Of a stretch of DNA of 64,000 bases, positions 20,507 through 31,098 are shown piece by piece (position 1 is the first letter of the stretch; each line of letters starts with the position of its first letter). The notes below the pieces were generated by a model. The model did no database searches. It saw nothing but the letters and a program-made list of their open reading frames with translations, and had not been told where the DNA came from. The position numbers and the translations under genes are program-made. Source of the stretch: Mycolicibacterium austroafricanum (lineage in GTDB: Bacteria; Actinomycetota; Actinomycetes; Mycobacteriales; Mycobacteriaceae); assembly GCF_902705885.1 (NCBI RefSeq), contig NZ_CACSIP010000034.1, positions 62,001 to 126,000 on the forward strand, given 5' to 3'.

Positions 20507-22260
20507 CACGCGCCCTGGCCGCACTGTTCGTGCTGGTGCTCGCGCTCACCGGATGTGCCGGAGTGCCCAGTTCGTCGTCGCCGCAGGCGATCGGCACCGT
20601 CGCCCGGCCGGCGCCGCCCAGCCTGCCCAGCCCCACCCCGGGGATGGATCCCGATGTGATGCTGCGCGAGTTTCTCAAGGCCACCGCCGATCCCGCGAAC
20701 AGGCACCTGGCTGCGCGGCAGTTCCTCACCGAGTCGGCGTCGGACGCCTGGGACGACGCGGGCAGCGCGCTGCTGATCGACAACGTGGTGTTCGTCGAGA
20801 CCCGCACCCCCAACCGGGTTTCGGTGAGCATGCGCGCCGACATCCTCGGCTCACTGTCGGACATGGGGGTCTTCGAGACCGGCGAGGGGGCGCTGCCCGA
20901 CCCCGGCCCGATCGAACTGGTGAAAACCTCCGACGGCTGGCGCATCGATCGGCTGCCCAATGGGGTCTTCCTGGATTGGCAGCAGTTCCAGTCCACCTAC
21001 AAGCGCAGCACCCTCTACTTCGCCGACCCGACGGGTAAGACCGTGGTACCCGACCCGCGCTACGTCGCGGTTTCCGAGCCCGACCAGTTGCCCACCGAAC
21101 TGGTCAGCAAGCTGATCGCCGGTCCGCGGCCGGAGATGACCGACACCGTGCGCAACCTGCTGGGGCCGCCGCTGAAACTACGGGGCCCGGTGACCCGCGC
21201 CGACGGCGGCAAGACCGGAGTGGGACGCGGCTACGGCGGCGCGCGCATCGACCTGGAGAACCTGGCCACCACCGACCCGCAGAGCAGGCAACTTCTTGCC
21301 GCGCAGCTGATCTGGACACTGTCCCGGGCCGGCATCAACGGGCCCTACGTGATCACCGCCGACGGTGCCGCACTCGACGACCGGTTCGCCGAAGGCTGGG
21401 ACACCGGCGACGTCGCCGCGACCGATCCCGGTGCCGTCGACGGTGCCGCGGCCGGGCTGCACGCCCTGATCGGCGGTTCGCTGGTGCGCCTCGACGGTCA
21501 GCGGGCCCCGCGGGTGTCGGGTTCGTTCGGGCAGATGCCCGGCCAGACCGCCGCGTCGCTGTCGCGTGACGGTCAGTTGGTCGCCTCGATCATCACCGAC
21601 CGCCCCGGCGCTCCCGACATGGCCTCCACGCTGTGGGTGGGACCGCTGGGCGGCGCCGCCTCCCAGGCGATGGACGGGCGCAGCCTCAGCCGGCCCAGCT
21701 GGTCGCTGGACGACGCGATCTGGGTCGTTGTCGACGGCATCAACGTCGTCCGGGTCATCCAGGACGCGTCGGGTCAGCCCGCCAGGATCCCCGTCGACTC
21801 CGCCTCGGTGTCGACCCGATTCCCCGGCCCGATCGCCGACCTGCAGCTCTCCCGGGACGGCACCCGGGCGGCCATGGTGATCGAGGGGCGGGTGATTCTG
21901 GCCGGTGTCGAGCAGACCGAAGGGGGCGGCTACGCGCTGACCTTCCCGCGACGGCTGGGCTACGGGTTGCGCGACACCGTGGTGTCGCTGTCCTGGCGCA
22001 CCGGTGACGACATCGTCGTCAGCCGCACCGACGCCCAGCATCCGGTGGCGTACGTCAACCTCGACGGGGTGAACTCCGACGGCCCGACCTACAACTTGCT
22101 GCGACCGGTGACGACGGTGGCGGCCAACCCGTCGGCCGTATACGTCGCCGACGCGCGTGGCGTGCTTCAACTCTCGGGGTCGTCCGCCGACGGGGATCCC
22201 GGGTGGGCGGAGGTCCGGCCGTTGATGACAGCGGGTGCGCTGCCGGTGCTGCCGGGCTGA
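20503..22260 (+). CDS. lpqB: Lipoprotein LpqB, MtrAB accessory protein
   Basis: The 585-residue lipoprotein begins at a GTG overlapping the mtrB stop. Its signal peptide ends in the lipobox LTGC (Cys18). A GerMN-type domain (LPTELVSKLIAGPRPEMTDTVR, about residues 195-216) precedes a C-terminal beta-propeller made of repeated strands such as PSWSLDDAIWVVVDG. LpqB is known to bind the extracellular domain of MtrB and to modulate MtrA phosphorylation in mycobacteria. The three-gene overlap indicates one operon. Confidence 0.95.
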   Translation: MTRALAALFVLVLALTGCAGVPSSSSPQAIGTVARPAPPSLPSPTPGMDPDVMLREFLKATADPANRHLAARQFLTESASDAWDDAGSALLIDNVVFVETRTPNRVSVSMRADILGSLSDMGVFETGEGALPDPGPIELVKTSDGWRIDRLPNGVFLDWQQFQSTYKRSTLYFADPTGKTVVPDPRYVAVSEPDQLPTELVSKLIAGPRPEMTDTVRNLLGPPLKLRGPVTRADGGKTGVGRGYGGARIDLENLATTDPQSRQLLAAQLIWTLSRAGINGPYVITADGAALDDRFAEGWDTGDVAATDPGAVDGAAAGLHALIGGSLVRLDGQRAPRVSGSFGQMPGQTAASLSRDGQLVASIITDRPGAPDMASTLWVGPLGGAASQAMDGRSLSRPSWSLDDAIWVVVDGINVVRVIQDASGQPARIPVDSASVSTRFPGPIADLQLSRDGTRAAMVIEGRVILAGVEQTEGGGYALTFPRRLGYGLRDTVVSLSWRTGDDIVVSRTDAQHPVAYVNLDGVNSDGPTYNLLRPVTTVAANPSAVYVADARGVLQLSGSSADGDPGWAEVRPLMTAGALPVLPG

Positions 22261-22315
22261 CACTGGACGTGTTGCCGGACAGCCCTCCGGCAGCCAGCCG
22301 ATGGAGAGGTCAGCG

Positions 22316-22741
22316 ATGGATATCGACAGGATGCAGGTTTCCCGGAAGGCGGTGATCGTCGGCGCGGGAGTCGGTTTGGCGGCCACCGCGCTGGCCGCGT
22401 GTTCCAGCGGCGGGGATTCCGGTGATTCCGGTGGCGAGCCGTCAGGAGAGTCGCCGGCGGCACCGGAGGAGCTCACCGCGACCGCTGATGTGCCGGTCGG
22501 CTCCGGCGTCATCGTCGGCGAGACGATCATCACCCAGCCGGAGGCAGGGGATTTCAAGGCGTTCTCGGCGGTGTGCACACACTCCGGCTGCCTGATCAAC
22601 GAGGTGGCCGGCGGGACCATCAACTGCCCCTGCCACGGCAGCAAGTTCAGCCTCGACGGCGCGGTGGTCAACGGCCCGGCGGCCCGCCCGCTGACCGAGG
22701 AGACGATCACCGTGCAGGGAGACTCGATCGTCGCTGGGTGA
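22316..22741 (+). CDS. Rieske [2Fe-2S] domain lipoprotein
   Basis: The 141-residue protein has a signal of the form VSRKAVIVGAGVGLAATALAAC, with the lipobox cysteine at about residue 29. A Gly/Ser/Asp linker (about 30-50) precedes a Rieske domain with CTHSGC (about 84-89) and CPCHGS (about 104-109), the full cluster-binding set. It would sit on the outer face of the membrane as a small electron carrier or redox sensor. The start ATG has GGAGAGG upstream. It lies 55 nt after lpqB on the same strand and may be part of that transcript. I do not recall this gene between lpqB and comF in M. tuberculosis. Partner unknown. Confidence 0.88.
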   Translation: MDIDRMQVSRKAVIVGAGVGLAATALAACSSGGDSGDSGGEPSGESPAAPEELTATADVPVGSGVIVGETIITQPEAGDFKAFSAVCTHSGCLINEVAGGTINCPCHGSKFSLDGAVVNGPAARPLTEETITVQGDSIVAG

Positions 22742-22810
22742 GTTGGGTGCCGCCGCGAGCGTCTTGGCGCCGAGTGTGAAGCCACGGTCGTGAATCGGCC
22801 CAAATCACAG

Positions 22811-22830
22811 CCCGGAATGATATTTCGCGG
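22811..22830 (+). repeat. Solitary copy of the CCCGGAATGATATTTCGCGG repeat
   Basis: This 20-bp sequence, preceded by CACAG, is identical to each arm of the inverted pair at 39335-39398. The match to the left arm, read on the minus strand, extends over the CACAG as well. Here it occurs once, in the gap before comF. Confidence 0.75.
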
Positions 22831-22896
22831 CAAGCCGAGGCCTATTTCGCGGCGGAGCGCGGCCGGGCTGTCGGATCCGGACCCCACACTGACAGG

Positions 22897-23526
22897 GTGC
22901 TCGACCTCGTGCTCCCGCTGCAGTGTGGTGGCTGCGGCGTCGCCGGCGTGGGCTGGTGCGCGGCGTGCGACCGGGAGCTGACCGTCAGGCCCGACCAACC
23001 CCACCTGGTCACGCCGCGCCTGGACCCCGGCGTGCCCGTGCTGTCGCTCGGCCGGTACGCGGGCGCGCGCCGCAAAGCCGTGGTCGCGGTCAAGGAGCGC
23101 GGCCGCGCCGACCTGCTCGAACCGCTGGCCGGGGCGCTGCACACCGCCCTGGACCAGCTGCTGACGTGGGGCCTGCTCGACACCCCGCTGACGGTGGTGC
23201 CCGCCCCCACCCGACGCTCGGCGGCCAGGCGTCGCGGCGGCGACCCGGTCACCCGCCTCGCGCGCCGCGCGGTCCAGGGACACCACGGCCTCACCGTCGC
23301 CCCGGCGCTGCGGATGAAGGCCTTCACCAGGGACTCCGTCGGGCTGTCCAGCGCCGCTCGACAGCGCAACATCGCCGGACGCATCCGCCTCACCACGCCG
23401 GTGGCAGGGTCGGTCGTGGTCGTCGACGACGTGGTGACCACCGGCGCTACCGCCGCCGAATCGGTCCGGGTCCTGCAAACGTGCGGCGCCGACGTCGTCG
23501 CTGTCCTCGCGCTGGCACACGCCTGA
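22897..23526 (+). CDS. ComF-family phosphoribosyltransferase-like protein (Rv3242c-like)
   Basis: The 209-residue protein has an N-terminal zinc-type Cys cluster (CGGCGVAGVGWCAACD, residues 10-25) and a C-terminal phosphoribosyltransferase fold with the PRPP-binding signature VVVVDDVVTTGATAAES (about 172-188). This is the ComF/GntX family, linked to DNA uptake in competent bacteria but of unclear role in mycobacteria. The GTG start encodes the conserved LDLVLPLQCGGCG. The gene sits between lpqB/Rieske and hpf, as Rv3242c does. Confidence 0.88.
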   Translation: MLDLVLPLQCGGCGVAGVGWCAACDRELTVRPDQPHLVTPRLDPGVPVLSLGRYAGARRKAVVAVKERGRADLLEPLAGALHTALDQLLTWGLLDTPLTVVPAPTRRSAARRRGGDPVTRLARRAVQGHHGLTVAPALRMKAFTRDSVGLSSAARQRNIAGRIRLTTPVAGSVVVVDDVVTTGATAAESVRVLQTCGADVVAVLALAHA

Positions 23527-23810
23527 GCATTGCCTTCAGGTCAATCGAGCATGACGAACTGAAAACACGTCTGCCGAATCAGTGGCACGACTAGGTGAAC
23601 ACGGACTACCGTCGGCACCAACCATCCGTGAACATCTCACGGCGGCGCTCCGGGCAGGAGACGCCGGTATCGCGCCCAGCGGTAGGAGGTGAGTAGTCGA
23701 CACCTTGCTCCGGCGAGCGGCGCAACCAGGACTGCCCCGTCGGCGCGATTTCTTTGAATAGCCGGGCACGCGCAGGTGTGCACACGCGAAAGAGAATCGA
23801 GTTGCCAAGT
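23527..23810. other. Intergenic region before hpf
   Basis: No convincing coding frame, repeat or operator was recognised in these 284 nt. It presumably holds the hpf promoter, because the region is unusually long for this window and AT-richer near 23530-23600. Confidence 0.3.
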
Positions 23811-24497
23811 ATGTCAAGTCATTCCGTGGAATCAGACAGCACAATGGTGGTGGACCCGAATGCCGGGGGACCGGGCGACCCAACTCCCAGCGCCGAGGTG
23901 GCGGTCACGGGTCGAAACGTAGAGGTTCCCGACCACTTCCGGAACTACGTCTCCGAGAAGCTGTCTCGCCTGGAACGCTTCGACCGCACCATCTACCTCT
24001 TCGACGTCGAGCTGTATCACGAGCGCAACCGCCGGCAGCGGAAGAACTGCCAGCACGTCGAGATCACCGCCAAAGGGCGTGGACCCGTCGTCCGTGGCGA
24101 AGCCTGCGCCGACAGCTTCTATGCCGCCCTCGAATCAGCGGCGGGCAAACTCGAACGTCGACTCCGCAAGAGCAAGGACCGCCGCAAGATCCACTACGGC
24201 GACAAGACACCGGTGTCGCTACACGAGGCGACCTCGCTGGACCACCTGGTCGACGGCTTCGCCCCGCTGCAGGAACCCGTCCAGAACAACCATGAGGTCG
24301 CGGTCGACGACCACGAGCCCGGGCGGATCGTCCGCACCAAGGAGCACCCCGCCACCCCGATGACCGTCGACGACGCCCTCTACGAGATGGAGCTCGTCGG
24401 CCACGACTTCTTCCTGTTCCATGACAAGGAGAGCGATCGGCCGTGCGTGGTCTACCGGCGGCACGCCTACGACTACGGGTTGATCAAACTGGCCTGA
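23811..24497 (+). CDS. hpf: Ribosome hibernation-promoting factor, long form
   Basis: The 228-residue protein has an N-terminal S30AE ribosome-binding domain (VTGRNVEVPDHFRNYVSEKLSRLERFD, about 28-54; basic helix LERRLRKSKDRRK) and a C-terminal dimerisation domain ending PCVVYRRHAYDYGLIKLA. Long HPF proteins pair ribosomes into inactive 100S particles, although mycobacterial homologues mainly stabilise 70S. The ATG at 23811 is chosen; a TTG at 23802 lies at better spacing from AAAGAGA and would add three residues. It corresponds to Rv3241c and precedes secA1. Confidence 0.92.
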   Translation: MSSHSVESDSTMVVDPNAGGPGDPTPSAEVAVTGRNVEVPDHFRNYVSEKLSRLERFDRTIYLFDVELYHERNRRQRKNCQHVEITAKGRGPVVRGEACADSFYAALESAAGKLERRLRKSKDRRKIHYGDKTPVSLHEATSLDHLVDGFAPLQEPVQNNHEVAVDDHEPGRIVRTKEHPATPMTVDDALYEMELVGHDFFLFHDKESDRPCVVYRRHAYDYGLIKLA

Positions 24498-24502
24498 GGT
24501 CG

Positions 24503-24547
24503 ATCCGGCGCGCTGAGGCACCGCCAGTGTCGCTTTGCGCGCCGGAT
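24503..24547 (+). terminator. Hairpin between hpf and secA1
   Basis: ATCCGGCGCGC (24503-24513) and GCGCGCCGGAT (24537-24547) are perfect complements around a 23-nt loop, 5 nt after the hpf stop. The sequence, including its loop, resembles the element at 36949-36993. Confidence 0.55.
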
Positions 24548-24653
24548 TCGCCGTGAGGGCGGCGCACCTGACACGCTCGACCAGCGATTTCGGTGCGTCA
24601 CCTACGATGGTGTCCGTCTGAACGCGTGCCGCCATCAACAAAGAGGAAACAGC

Positions 24654-27464
<2,811 letters not shown>

Positions 27465-27467
27465 GGA

Positions 27468-28028
27468 TCAGCCGATCTGCAGCGCGACCATGCGCCAGCG
27501 GTCGCGGTACCGCTCGATGCGGGCGGCCACGGCGTGCACCCGTCCGCAGCGGGTGAACGACGCGAACACCTCCGCCGCGCACACGTCGCCGGGCGTCCCA
27601 CCGTCGTCGACCGAACGCACCCGGACCCGGCGCATCGTGGCGCTGCCGCGGCGGGCCTCCCCGGCATGGGCGATGACGCGGTCGACCAGCACGGGTGTCA
27701 TCAGCGGACGCAGCTGAGCGATCGGCCTGCGCCGGTCGATCACCTCGATCACCTGGCGCAACGCCGTCTCGGCGAAGACCACCGCCGACTTCGGCGGAGG
27801 CGGCTCAGATGCGACCGCTGGGGGCCGTCGCTGCGGACGCTGTGCGGCGCGGTGCAGCGATTCGACCGACGGCGCCGCACACACCGGCCCGCGGCGCCGG
27901 CCGACCGCCTCGGGTGCGGGTTCGTAGTCGATGATCGGCGTGGACGTCCACAGCTGCGGCGTCGGATCAGGCGTCGGATCTGGCAAGGTCGGATCAGGCG
28001 TCGGATCAGGCAAGGTCGAGGTGGTCAT
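27468..28028 (-). CDS. Rv3235-family protein of unknown function
   Basis: The 186-residue protein has a Pro/Asp/Thr-rich N-terminus with two copies of LPDPTPDPT, then a basic linker and a C-terminal domain of about 110 residues (FAETALRQVIEVIDRRRPIAQL, about 84-105; ending RDRWRMVALQIG). This domain defines the Rv3235 family of actinobacteria, often encoded beside secA. I know of no assigned function. The ATG at 28028 has GGAG eight nt upstream. It is convergent with secA1, with 3 nt between stop codons, and divergent from the WS/DGAT gene. Confidence 0.8.
   Translation of the reverse strand: MTTSTLPDPTPDPTLPDPTPDPTPQLWTSTPIIDYEPAPEAVGRRRGPVCAAPSVESLHRAAQRPQRRPPAVASEPPPPKSAVVFAETALRQVIEVIDRRRPIAQLRPLMTPVLVDRVIAHAGEARRGSATMRRVRVRSVDDGGTPGDVCAAEVFASFTRCGRVHAVAARIERYRDRWRMVALQIG
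27961..28014. repeat. Two 27-bp tandem repeats in the Rv3235-like gene
   Basis: Positions 27961-27987 and 27988-28014 differ by one base and encode two identical nine-residue Pro/Asp/Thr repeats. The unit is a multiple of three, so copy changes keep the frame. Confidence 0.8.
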
Positions 28029-28201
28029 GAGAAATCTCCAGCGATCGGTCACGGCACGGCGGGCGTCTGCTGGAGAGTCACAGACCGCTCCATGATCCCA
28101 TGTCCGACAGGGACATCAGCGCACCCGTTGAGCGGGCGCCCAGAAATTCCGGATAACGTGGCATTTGATCGTCGGTCGAGTGAGAGGAGTGTGGCGCCGC
28201 A

Positions 28202-29611
28202 ATGGTGACGAGGTTGTCGGCGTCCGACGCGTCCTTCTTCCGGCTGGAGAACTCCTCCACCCCGATGTACGTCGGGTCGCTGTCGATTCTGCGCAAACCC
28301 CGCAACGGGCTCAGTTACGAGACCCTGCTGGCGACCGTGGAGCAACGGCTACCGCAGATCCCGCGGTACCGGCAGAAGGTGCGCGAGGTGAAGTTCGGTC
28401 TGGCCCGGCCGGTCTGGGTCGACGACCGTGACTTCGACATCACCTACCACGTCCGCCGCTCCGCGCTGCCGTCCCCGGGCAGTGACACCCAGTTGCACGA
28501 CCTGATCGCCCGGCTGGGGTCCCGGCCGCTGGACAAGTCCCGGCCGTTGTGGGAGATGTACCTGGTCGAGGGTCTGGCGAAGAACCGCCTCGCGATCTAC
28601 ACCAAATCGCACCAGGCACTCGTCAACGGGATGACCGCGCTGGAGATCGGGCACGTCATCGCCGACCGCACCCAGAAGCCGCCCGAATTCGGCGAGGACA
28701 TCTGGATCCCGTCGCGCGAACCCAACGACCGGCAACTGCTGATCGGCGCGCTCGGCGAGTGGATCACCGGCCCCACCGCGCAGGTGGCCGCCGTTCGTTC
28801 GGCGGTGAACGAGGCGGTGACCAACACCGGTCTGCTGGTGGATCTGGGGCGCCGGGCCGCCGAGGTGGCCCGCACCGTGGCCCGCGGCACCGCGCCGAGC
28901 AGCCCGCTGAACACCACGGTGTCACGCAACCGGCGGTTCTCGGTGGCCTCGGCGAGCCTGGACGAGTTCCGGCGGATCCGGGCCCGCTACGACTGCGACG
29001 TCAACGACGTGGTGCTGGCGGTGATCGCGGGCGCCCTGCGGAACTGGCTGATGTCGCGGGGTGAGCCGGTGGGGACCACCACGACCGTGCGCGCGATGGC
29101 GCCGATGTCGGTCTATCCGGAGGACGAACACGACTCGACCGGGCCGGGCCAGGCGATCAGCGAGGTGTCGCCGTTCCTGGTCGATCTGCCCGTCGGCGAA
29201 TCGAACCCGGTGGTGCGGCTGTCCCAGATCGCGCACGCCACCGAGGCGCAGTCCAGCGCGACCAGCCTGGTCGACGCCCGCACGATCGTCACCCTGACGG
29301 GTTTCGGGCCACCGACACTGCACGCCATGGGTATCCGGGTCGCGACGAGTTTCTCGGCGCGCCAGTTCAACCTGCTGATCACCAACGTGCCGGGCGCCCA
29401 GAAACAGATGTACCTCGCCGGCACCAAGCTGCTGGAGAGCTACGCCGTACCGCCGCTGCTGCACGACCAGGTGCTCGCGATCGGGGTCACGTCCTACAAC
29501 GGCACCCTCTACTTCGGGATCAACGCCGACCGGGACGCGATGAGCGACGTCGACATGTTGCCCAGCCTGCTGCGCGAGGCGCTGGACGAGCTCACCGAAG
29601 CCGCTCAGTAA
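28202..29611 (+). CDS. WS/DGAT-family acyltransferase-like protein with altered active site (Rv3234c/Rv3233c-like)
   Basis: The 469-residue protein matches the wax ester synthase/diacylglycerol acyltransferase family from N-terminus (LSASDASFFRLENSSTPMYVG) to C-terminus (YNGTLYFGINADRDAMSD), including the conserved LLITNVPGAQ. The catalytic HHxxxDG is replaced by HQALVNG at about residues 139-145, so the second His and the Asp are both changed. Triacylglycerol synthase activity is therefore doubtful. It corresponds to tgs3 (Rv3234c) and Rv3233c, which are two shorter neighbouring genes in M. tuberculosis; here it is one full-length frame. ATG at 28202 is the natural start. Confidence 0.85.
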   Translation: MVTRLSASDASFFRLENSSTPMYVGSLSILRKPRNGLSYETLLATVEQRLPQIPRYRQKVREVKFGLARPVWVDDRDFDITYHVRRSALPSPGSDTQLHDLIARLGSRPLDKSRPLWEMYLVEGLAKNRLAIYTKSHQALVNGMTALEIGHVIADRTQKPPEFGEDIWIPSREPNDRQLLIGALGEWITGPTAQVAAVRSAVNEAVTNTGLLVDLGRRAAEVARTVARGTAPSSPLNTTVSRNRRFSVASASLDEFRRIRARYDCDVNDVVLAVIAGALRNWLMSRGEPVGTTTTVRAMAPMSVYPEDEHDSTGPGQAISEVSPFLVDLPVGESNPVVRLSQIAHATEAQSSATSLVDARTIVTLTGFGPPTLHAMGIRVATSFSARQFNLLITNVPGAQKQMYLAGTKLLESYAVPPLLHDQVLAIGVTSYNGTLYFGINADRDAMSDVDMLPSLLREALDELTEAAQ

Positions 29612-29636
29612 CCCGCGCCGGAACCCCGTAGGCATC

Positions 29637-29642
29637 TACGAT
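29637..29642 (+). promoter_or_regulatory. Predicted -10 (TACGAT) for leaderless ppk2 mRNA
   Basis: TACGAT ends 6 nt before the ppk2 GTG, the spacing expected for transcription initiating at the start codon. Confidence 0.45.
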
Positions 29643-29648
29643 CCGTAG

Positions 29649-30482
29649 GTGGGCAAGAAGCGGGCCGGCACCAAGGTCAAGAAGATCCCCAGGGACATCT
29701 ACGAGGCCGAACTGTTCCGCCTGCAAACAGAACTGGTCAAGTTGCAGGAATGGGTCCGGGACACCGGTTCCCGCGTCGTCATCGTCTTCGAAGGCCGTGA
29801 CGCCGCAGGCAAGGGTGGCACGATCAAGCGGATCACCGAGTACCTGAGCCCGCGGATCGCCCGGATCGCCGCGTTGCCCGCGCCCTCGGACCGGGAGCGG
29901 GGTCAGTGGTACTACCAGCGCTACATCGCCCATCTCCCCGCGAAGGGGGAGATCGTGTTGTTCGACCGGTCCTGGTACAACCGCGCCGGCGTGGAGTTGG
30001 TGATGGGGTTCTGCACCCCGGCGGAGCACACGATGTTCCTGCGCCAGACACCGATTTTCGAGCAGATGCTGATCGACGACGGTCTGCTGCTGCGCAAGTA
30101 CTGGTTCTCGGTGTCCGACGACGAGCAGCTTCGGCGATTCCGGTCGCGCCTCAAAGACCCGATGCGGCAATGGAAGCTCAGTCCGATGGACCTGGAATCG
30201 GTGTACCGCTGGGAGGAGTATTCGCGGGCCAAGGATCAGATGATGGTGCACACCGACACTCCGGTGAGTCCCTGGTACATCGTCGAATCCGATGTGAAGC
30301 GGCACGCGCGGCTCAACATGATCGCGCATCTGCTGTCCACCATCGACTACTACGACGTCGATCCGCCGAAAGTCGCGCTTCCCAAGAAGCCGGTGGTCAG
30401 CGATGGCTACCGACGGCCACCACGGGAGGTGTCGACCTATGTCGACGACTACGTCGGGACTCTGATGGGCGACGCCGAGTAA
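29649..30482 (+). CDS. ppk2: Polyphosphate kinase 2
   Basis: The 277-residue enzyme uses polyphosphate to phosphorylate nucleoside diphosphates or the reverse. It has the Walker A FEGRDAAGKGGTIKR (about 47-61), the Walker B VLFDRSWYNRAGVE (about 103-116) and the lid RRFRSRLKDPMRQWKLS (about 160-176), the one-domain PPK2 layout. It corresponds to Rv3232c, in which GTP synthesis from polyphosphate has been reported. The GTG start shows a leaderless-type -10 and no ribosome binding site. Confidence 0.95.
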   Translation: MGKKRAGTKVKKIPRDIYEAELFRLQTELVKLQEWVRDTGSRVVIVFEGRDAAGKGGTIKRITEYLSPRIARIAALPAPSDRERGQWYYQRYIAHLPAKGEIVLFDRSWYNRAGVELVMGFCTPAEHTMFLRQTPIFEQMLIDDGLLLRKYWFSVSDDEQLRRFRSRLKDPMRQWKLSPMDLESVYRWEEYSRAKDQMMVHTDTPVSPWYIVESDVKRHARLNMIAHLLSTIDYYDVDPPKVALPKKPVVSDGYRRPPREVSTYVDDYVGTLMGDAE

Positions 30483-30496
30483 CCGGCCGGCCTCGC

Positions 30497-30502
30497 TACG
30501 CT
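30497..30502 (+). promoter_or_regulatory. Predicted -10 (TACGCT) for a leaderless Rv3231c-like mRNA
   Basis: TACGCT ends 6 nt before the GTG at 30509, the same spacing as at ppk2 and tmk. Confidence 0.45.
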
Positions 30503-30508
30503 CGTGGG

Positions 30509-31015
30509 GTGCGCGTCTACGTTCCCGCAACCCTGGCCATGCTGCAGCAGTTGGTCGCCGACGGATCGCTGCGGCCCGTCAGCGGGACTGCCTTCGCCGT
30601 GACCCCGACGCTGCGGGAGGCGTATTCCGACGGGGACGAAGACGAACTGGCCGACGTCGCGCTGCGCGATGCGGCGCTGGCGTCGCTGCGTCTTCTCGGT
30701 GACGGCGCGTCGGGCGAGGGTCTGCCCGCCCGGCGCGCGGTGCTCGAGGCCGAATATGACGACGCCGAGGTCACGTTGCGGCCCGATCTGGACGACGCAG
30801 TGGTGCGCCTGGGGGCGCCGATTCCGCTGGAACGGGTGATCGCCGCCTATGTCGACAACGCGGCAGCCGAAGCCGCGGTGCTGGCTGCGGTCGAGGTCGT
30901 CGACGCCGCTGACCTGGGGGACGAGGACGCCGAACTCACCGTCGGCGACGCCCAGGATCACGACCTGGCGTGGTACGCGCCACAGGAGCTGCCGTTCCTG
31001 CTCGACCTGCTCTGA
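30509..31015 (+). CDS. Rv3231c-like conserved protein (DUF6912-type)
   Basis: The 168-residue acidic protein starts VRVYVPATLAMLQQLVADGSLRP and ends DLAWYAPQELPFLLDLL. It is a conserved actinobacterial protein without assigned function and without a signal peptide or membrane segment. It follows ppk2 after 26 nt. I find no catalytic motif. Confidence 0.8.
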   Translation: MRVYVPATLAMLQQLVADGSLRPVSGTAFAVTPTLREAYSDGDEDELADVALRDAALASLRLLGDGASGEGLPARRAVLEAEYDDAEVTLRPDLDDAVVRLGAPIPLERVIAAYVDNAAAEAAVLAAVEVVDAADLGDEDAELTVGDAQDHDLAWYAPQELPFLLDLL

Positions 31016-31023
31016 GGGCTGGA

Positions 31024-31050
31024 TACGGTACCGTAAGTTACGGTACCGTA
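31024..31050 (+). promoter_or_regulatory. Twin palindromic operator upstream of the desaturase reductase
   Basis: Two identical perfect palindromes TACGGTACCGTA lie at 31024-31035 and 31039-31050, separated by 3 nt (15 bp centre to centre) and followed by GGTAC. The same geometry occurs before desA3 at 32267-32293, so both genes are probably controlled by one regulator, likely a dimer bound twice on nearly adjacent faces. Confidence 0.75.
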
Positions 31051-31098
31051 GGTACACGCTCACGGGCCTCAGAGTCATCGCAATCGGCAGGAGCCGTC

